Source of the DNA: VXPQ01 sp965223485
Lineage (GTDB): Bacteria; Bacteroidota; Rhodothermia; Rhodothermales; VXPQ01
Direction of reading: 5' to 3'
DNA: 64,000 nt
NCBI GenBank assembly: GCA_965223485.1
Contig: OZ244993.1
Coordinates: 1,674,001 to 1,738,000 of the forward strand
Position 1 is the stretch's first letter. The number at the start of each line of letters is the position of its first letter. Positions 59,980-64,000 of this stretch are shown here, one piece after another. Below the pieces are notes generated by a model. It had not been told where the DNA came from. It did no database searches and saw only the letters and a list, made by a program, of their open reading frames with translations. The translations under genes and the position numbers were made by a program.

Positions 59980-60834
59980 TCAGCTTTGTCCCTGCATGGT
60001 GTGATCCAGCAGCCGGATAAGCTGTTCGCGCAGGCAGCGCCGGTCCACCACGAAATCCACGAAGCCGTGCTCCTTAAGAAATTCGGAGCTCTGGAAGCCT
60101 TCCGGCAGGTCTGCCCCGATCGTTTCCCGGATCACCCGCGGCCCCGCGAAGCCGATCAGGGCGCCCGGCTCGGCAAGATTGAAATCCCCCAGCATGGCGA
60201 ACGAAGCGGTAACGCCGCCGGTCGTCGGGTTGGTCATGAGGGAGATGAAGGGGAGGCCCGCCGCATCCAGCCTGCTGAGCAGGGCGCTCGTTTTCGCCAT
60301 TTGCATGAGGCTGAGGGCGCCTTCCATCATGCGCGCTCCACCGCTTTGCGAAATAATGAGCAGGGCGGCCTGCTTTTCTTCAGCCCGCTTGATGGCGCGC
60401 GCGATGATTTCGCCCACTACGGACCCCATCGACCCGCCGATGAACGCGAAATCCATGGCTGCCGTAGAGAGGAGGTGTCCGCCGACCTTGCCCAGCGCAG
60501 CGCGCGCCGCGTCGTTCAGGCCGGTTTTTTGTCTGGCGGCGTCGAGCCGGTCCACGTACCGCTTGCGGTCGGTGAATTCGAGCGGATCGGTCGAATACAG
60601 GTTTCCGTCGAACAGCTCGAACTCCCCGTCGTCGTAAATGGTGCGAAAATACCCGAGGCTATCCATGAAAAAGTGGTAACCGGAGGCGGGTACGACCATC
60701 GCGTTGTCCTCGATCTCGCGCCGGTTGACGATCTCGCCGGTTTTGGGGCATTTCGCCCACTGCCCATCGGGGATATCGTTCTTTTCCGCCAGATCGGTCA
60801 GGATACCTGCCTTCTGTCGCTTGAACCACGTCAT
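59980..60834 (-). CDS. accD: Acetyl-CoA carboxylase carboxyltransferase subunit beta, zinc ribbon degenerate
   Basis: The 284-residue beta subunit of the carboxyltransferase that makes malonyl-CoA. The carboxyltransferase fold is complete: MDFAFIGGSMGSVVGEIIAR, LIISQSGGARMMEGALSLMQ, LMTNPTTGGVTASFAMLGD and IGFAGPRVIRETIGADLPEG. In the N-terminal zinc ribbon the usual two CxxC pairs are replaced by CPKT (WAKCPKTGE) and PASG (MVVPASGYHF), so three of four ligands are missing. AccA is not in the window. The gene follows tsaB by 1 bp and shares its transcript. Confidence 0.94.
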   Translation of the reverse strand: MTWFKRQKAGILTDLAEKNDIPDGQWAKCPKTGEIVNRREIEDNAMVVPASGYHFFMDSLGYFRTIYDDGEFELFDGNLYSTDPLEFTDRKRYVDRLDAARQKTGLNDAARAALGKVGGHLLSTAAMDFAFIGGSMGSVVGEIIARAIKRAEEKQAALLIISQSGGARMMEGALSLMQMAKTSALLSRLDAAGLPFISLMTNPTTGGVTASFAMLGDFNLAEPGALIGFAGPRVIRETIGADLPEGFQSSEFLKEHGFVDFVVDRRCLREQLIRLLDHTMQGQS

Positions 60835-60835
60835 A

Positions 60836-61579
60836 TCAAATGGCCAACTTTTGGAACGCTGTTTTTTGAGGTATTGCGGCAGCGAATTCCTTCAGATAAT
60901 GCGGTTCGAAGGAAGCGATGTCCTCGACTTCGCCTCGTTCCAGTCTCGCAGCGCCGAGGCGCGCCACCGCTACGGAGGCAGGGGCAATGCGCTCGTCGTC
61001 CGGGGTGAGCATTTCCGGCGCATGCCCGTTTGACCCATACTGCTGCGCCAACTGTGCGCACAATTTCGTCCGCCCATCTCCCACGATATACAGACGCCCT
61101 TTCGTCGCGTTGCCCAGCCATTCGGCTGCCCCCTCGACCCGGATGACCGAGGTTTCGCGCAGCGTTTCGAGCGCGCTCCCGGGAGTGACCCGGAAAGCCG
61201 CTGCGTACGCCTCGTTCCGCCGGGCGTCGAATGCCGCAACAATGCGGTCGTCCGGCATGGCCAACGGAAGCGCAAGGTGCGCCCATGCTTCCGGTCCGGG
61301 CACGGATACGAGTTGTGCGCCCGTTGCCTCGGCCAGTCCCTTTGCGGTGGCTGTACCGATCCGCAAGCCGGTGTACGATCCGGGGCCGCTCGAAACGGCC
61401 ACGGCCGCCAGCTCCGGAGCCGTGATCCCGGCATACCGCAGTGCATCGCCGATCATCGGAACCAACTGGGCATCGTGCGCTCGAGCGCGCCGCAAGGTCA
61501 GCTGTGCTGCAATCTGTCCGTGGCGCCATACGGCGACACTGCACGCGTTTGTAGCCGTTTCGAGGGCGAGGATATTCAA
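60836..61579 (-). CDS. tsaB: tRNA threonylcarbamoyladenosine biosynthesis protein TsaB
   Basis: A 247-residue protein of the ASKHA fold that partners TsaD in making the t6A modification of tRNAs decoding ANN codons. It begins MNILALETATNACSVAVWRH and contains HDAQLVPMIGDALRYAGIT, AVSSGPGSYTGLRIGTATAK and AAFDARRNEAYAAAF, all hallmarks of TsaB. Divergent from the EF-G paralogue; 164 bp separate the starts. Confidence 0.94.
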   Translation of the reverse strand: MNILALETATNACSVAVWRHGQIAAQLTLRRARAHDAQLVPMIGDALRYAGITAPELAAVAVSSGPGSYTGLRIGTATAKGLAEATGAQLVSVPGPEAWAHLALPLAMPDDRIVAAFDARRNEAYAAAFRVTPGSALETLRETSVIRVEGAAEWLGNATKGRLYIVGDGRTKLCAQLAQQYGSNGHAPEMLTPDDERIAPASVAVARLGAARLERGEVEDIASFEPHYLKEFAAAIPQKTAFQKLAI

Positions 61580-61743
61580 TGCATTACCGTGTGGATCATA
61601 ACGTGTACGGACGTATTTTAGACGAATGTGCGCCGTATGGGTTCTGAGGTGGACGCGGCTGGTCCTGTAGCGTCACCCCCGGCCCGGCCCTGAGCGCCCT
61701 TCGCGGGTGCGGTGGGGATGCGGCCGATTTTTATTTCCAGGGG

Positions 61744-63858
61744 ATGTTTACAGAAGCACCTATGAAGGTATACGACGCCGATCATATTCGTAATGTGGCG
61801 CTGGTTGGACACCAGGGCAGCGGCAAAACGATGCTGGCCGAGGCCATGCTGCTCGCAAGCGGCGCCCTGCGGCGCATGGGCGGGATAGAAGCCTACAGCA
61901 CGGTTTCCGATTTTCATCCCAGCGAGCACGAGCGGCAAATGTCGATCTTCGCCTCGCTCCTGCATGCCGAGTGGGAAGGGCATAAGATCAATGTCATCGA
62001 TACGCCCGGCTATCCCGATTTCGTGGGCGAGGTGATCTCTTCGTTGAAGGTGGCCGACACGGCCATTTTCGTGATGAATGCCGTCGAGGGTGTGCAGGTG
62101 GGAACGGAACTGGCCTGGAATTATGCCGAGGAGATCGGCAAGCCGTCCATGTTCGTGATCAATCACCTGGACAAGGGGGATGCGGATTTCCGAACGCTCA
62201 TTGCGCAAATGAAAGAACGCTTCGGCCACGGCGCCACCGTGGTGCAACTTCCTGTCGGAGGCGGTACGCGGGCGATCATCGATGTGCTGCTCATGAAGCA
62301 GCTTACCTTCCCGGAAGGAAACACCGAGCCCGTAGTCGGCGATATCGACGAGGCGTTCCGCGAGGAAGCCGAGGAGCTTCACACGACGCTTATCGAGGAT
62401 ATCGCGGAGAACGACGAGGGACTCATGGACCTCTATTTCGAGAAGGGCGAACTCAGTGAAGACGAGATGCGGACAGGCTTGCGCCAGGCCATGCTGCGCC
62501 GGCAACTCTTCCCGATTTTCGTGACGTCCGCCACCGGAGCGGTGGGCGTTTCTCGTCTGATGAGCTTTATCGACAATGTGTTGCCTTCTCCGGTGCAAAG
62601 CGATTCCGGCGAATCCGTGCAGGCCGATCCCTCCGGGCAAGTCGCGGCGCTCATCTACAAGACGATGGCGGAACAGCATGTGGGCGATTATTCGTTCCTG
62701 CGCGTGTATTCGGGCACGCTTTCCCAGGGCATGGACCTGGAGAATGCGCAGACAGGCACGACCGAGCGGCTTGGGCAACTGTTCGCCATCAACGGGCGGG
62801 AGCGAGACCCGGTGCAGAAGATGGTGGCCGGAGACCTCGGCGCGCTTGTGAAACTCAAGAATTCGCACACGAACAACACGTTACGGCCCAAAGGCTCGAG
62901 GGTGGTTATCGAGCCGATCGCTTTTCCCGAGCCCCGTTACCGGACTGCGATCAGCCCTGAAAACGAGGGGGAAGAGGATCGTCTTGCCCAAGGCATTCAC
63001 CAGCTTCGCGAAGAGGACCCGTCTCTGGTCGTGGTGCACGATCCACATCTGCGGCAGATGACGCTGGGCGGACAGGGAGAGATGCATTTGCAGGTGGCGC
63101 GGTACCGTCTGGAGAATCGCTTCGGCGTGGGTATTCTGTTCTCCAAACCGCGCGTGGCGTACCGCGAAACGATCACGAAGCAGGCCCGGTCGAGCTACCG
63201 GCACAAGAAGCAGACGGGCGGCGCCGGGCAATTTGCGGACATTTCGATCATGGTCGAGCCGCTCCAGGGAGATTTCAATCCGCCGTCGGACATTTCCGTG
63301 CGCGGCGAATCCGAGGTCACAACGGACTGGGGATCGAAGATTCACTTTATAGATGCGATTGTCGGGGGCGTCATCGACATGCGGCGATTCTTCGGCGCTA
63401 TTCAGAAAGGCGTCCTCGAAGCGACGCAGGACGGCCCCATTGCCCGTTATCCGGTCGGGCACTGCCGTGTCGTCGTATTCGACGGCGGGATGCACCCGGT
63501 CGATTCCAACGATGCGGCCTTCAAGACGGCGGGGCGGATGTGTTTTCGTGACGCGTTCCGGGCGGCTTCGCCTGTCATTCTCGAGCCGATCTACGACGTG
63601 ACCATTACCGTGCCCGAAAGCTTTGTCGGGGAGGTGATGGGGGACATGAATACGCGCCGGGGCCGGATACAGGGCATCGAAGCGGAAGGCGTGTTCCAGA
63701 AGATCATCGTGCAGGCGCCGGAAGAGGAGTTGTACCGCTATTCCACGTCGCTCCGGTCCATGACGCAGGGACGCGGGATTCACCATGCCACGTTCAGCCA
63801 CTACGAGGCGATGCCCCGCCACGTGCAGGACGAGGTGGTGAAAGAGGCTGAGGAGTAG
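61744..63858 (+). CDS. Elongation factor G paralogue
   Basis: A 704-residue translational GTPase. G1 is GHQGSGKT (22-29) and G3 is DTPGYPDF (about 84-91). The G4 motif is NHLDK instead of the usual NKxD, and the switch I region SDFHPSEHERQMSI lacks the ERGITI sequence of canonical EF-G. Domains II-V follow, including QTGGAGQFADISI (domain IV) and PESFVGEVMGDMNTRRGRI (domain V). It belongs to the EF-G-like paralogues of unclear function, so it is probably not the main fusA. ATG 61744 or 61762 may be the start. Confidence 0.88.
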   Translation: MFTEAPMKVYDADHIRNVALVGHQGSGKTMLAEAMLLASGALRRMGGIEAYSTVSDFHPSEHERQMSIFASLLHAEWEGHKINVIDTPGYPDFVGEVISSLKVADTAIFVMNAVEGVQVGTELAWNYAEEIGKPSMFVINHLDKGDADFRTLIAQMKERFGHGATVVQLPVGGGTRAIIDVLLMKQLTFPEGNTEPVVGDIDEAFREEAEELHTTLIEDIAENDEGLMDLYFEKGELSEDEMRTGLRQAMLRRQLFPIFVTSATGAVGVSRLMSFIDNVLPSPVQSDSGESVQADPSGQVAALIYKTMAEQHVGDYSFLRVYSGTLSQGMDLENAQTGTTERLGQLFAINGRERDPVQKMVAGDLGALVKLKNSHTNNTLRPKGSRVVIEPIAFPEPRYRTAISPENEGEEDRLAQGIHQLREEDPSLVVVHDPHLRQMTLGGQGEMHLQVARYRLENRFGVGILFSKPRVAYRETITKQARSSYRHKKQTGGAGQFADISIMVEPLQGDFNPPSDISVRGESEVTTDWGSKIHFIDAIVGGVIDMRRFFGAIQKGVLEATQDGPIARYPVGHCRVVVFDGGMHPVDSNDAAFKTAGRMCFRDAFRAASPVILEPIYDVTITVPESFVGEVMGDMNTRRGRIQGIEAEGVFQKIIVQAPEEELYRYSTSLRSMTQGRGIHHATFSHYEAMPRHVQDEVVKEAEE

Positions 63859-63859
63859 A

Positions 63860-63886
63860 GGAATGCAGGGAGGGGCGCTGCATTCC
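63860..63886 (+). terminator. Hairpin after the EF-G paralogue
   Basis: A perfect 9-bp inverted repeat, GGAATGCAG (63860-63868) and CTGCATTCC (63878-63886), begins 2 bp after the stop codon. There is no T-tract, so it may be a terminator of a weaker class or a stability hairpin. Confidence 0.55.
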
Positions 63887-63935
63887 ATGATGGGTTTATT
63901 CTGGCGCAACCGGGTCGGATAAGGCGGGGTGCATA

Positions 63936-64000
63936 GTGGGACAGGCGGTGGACATATATTCGGACATTATTCTGGACATAAAAAAGGACATTTTAGATAT
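63936..64000 (+). repeat. 12-bp-periodic GGACA repeat, possibly the start of a gene
   Basis: GGACAT occurs at 63950, 63962, 63974 and 63986, exactly 12 bp apart, with a related GGACAG at 63939. In the frame opened by GTG at 63936 (AAGGCGGGG upstream) the repeats encode DIYS-DIIL-DIKK-DILD, so this may be the N-terminus of a coding region that continues beyond the window. As DNA it could equally be a set of iteron-like sites. The window ends too early to decide. Confidence 0.4.

Noticed and set aside
1..64000. CRISPR array.
   Set aside because: No set of regularly spaced identical repeats of 24-40 bp with unique spacers was found; the only regular repeats are the LRR units and the short GGACA series at the right edge.

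Overview
The window looks like a chromosomal segment from a member of the Rhodothermota/Balneolota side of the Bacteroidota (a Rhodothermales-like bacterium). The lineage inference rests on gene content: a SprA translocon of the type IX secretion system (T9SS), an LRR protein with a T9SS type A sorting domain, a parA-parB-DUF5683 neighbourhood, a BatABCDE operon, a TonB-receptor/DUF4249 pair and a serine palmitoyltransferase. The housekeeping part is GC-rich. The clearest promoters are not of the Bacteroidetes -33/-7 type but of a TTGAYA-N17-TAYACT form, seen four times with exactly 17 bp spacing.

Layout. 1-5564: sprA, cut by the left edge. 6063-11152: a leftward dnaX-ybaB-recR-ABC permease run with a strong promoter. 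11207-18999: a leftward Bat operon (DUF58, a BatD-like protein, BatA, BatB, BatC and a fused BatD-BatE), with no MoxR ATPase next to it. 19019-23363: aldo/keto reductase, purQ, rhomboid protease, a 44-residue lipoprotein, then a stand-alone structured RNA of about 540 nt with its own promoter and terminator, and a glycosyltransferase. 23399-27979: small proteins, an acyltransferase-like protein with serine palmitoyltransferase (sphingolipid synthesis), and DUF5683. 28296-29967: the LRR/T9SS cargo gene, carrying a nearly perfect 216-bp tandem duplication. 30172-33463: parB, parA, rpiA, tonB. 33706-37213: NAD(P)HX repair enzyme and two envelope proteins. 37452-41001: a sugar-epimerase/symporter/amidohydrolase operon in which the symporter has apparently lost its middle and is followed by three tiny membrane proteins.

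42.2-53.2 kb is an accessory region with AT-rich genes. It holds an MmeI-like single-chain restriction-modification enzyme followed by a zinc-ribbon protein with a nucleoside 2-deoxyribosyltransferase-like domain. Degenerate repeats and a tRNA-like remnant flank this pair. Next come a tightly packed cassette of three unrecognised genes, a sulfatase, an AT-rich lipoprotein, and an intact IS481-family element with inverted repeats and a 7-bp target duplication. The IS landed immediately in front of a TonB-dependent receptor gene that otherwise would follow the lipoprotein gene by about 17 bp.

53.2-64 kb: receptor + DUF4249 lipoprotein, a CBM9-like protein, a Gfo/Idh/MocA oxidoreductase that lacks its NAD-binding half, MOSC and Dabb proteins, accD (zinc-ribbon cysteines lost), tsaB, an EF-G paralogue, and at the very edge a 12-bp-periodic repeat that may be the start of another gene.

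The most interesting items are the unidentified structured RNA at 22.1-22.7 kb, the restriction/effector pair with the three-gene cassette at 42.6-48.7 kb, and the IS insertion at 51.9-53.2 kb. All assignments come from reading the sequence; no database search was run.
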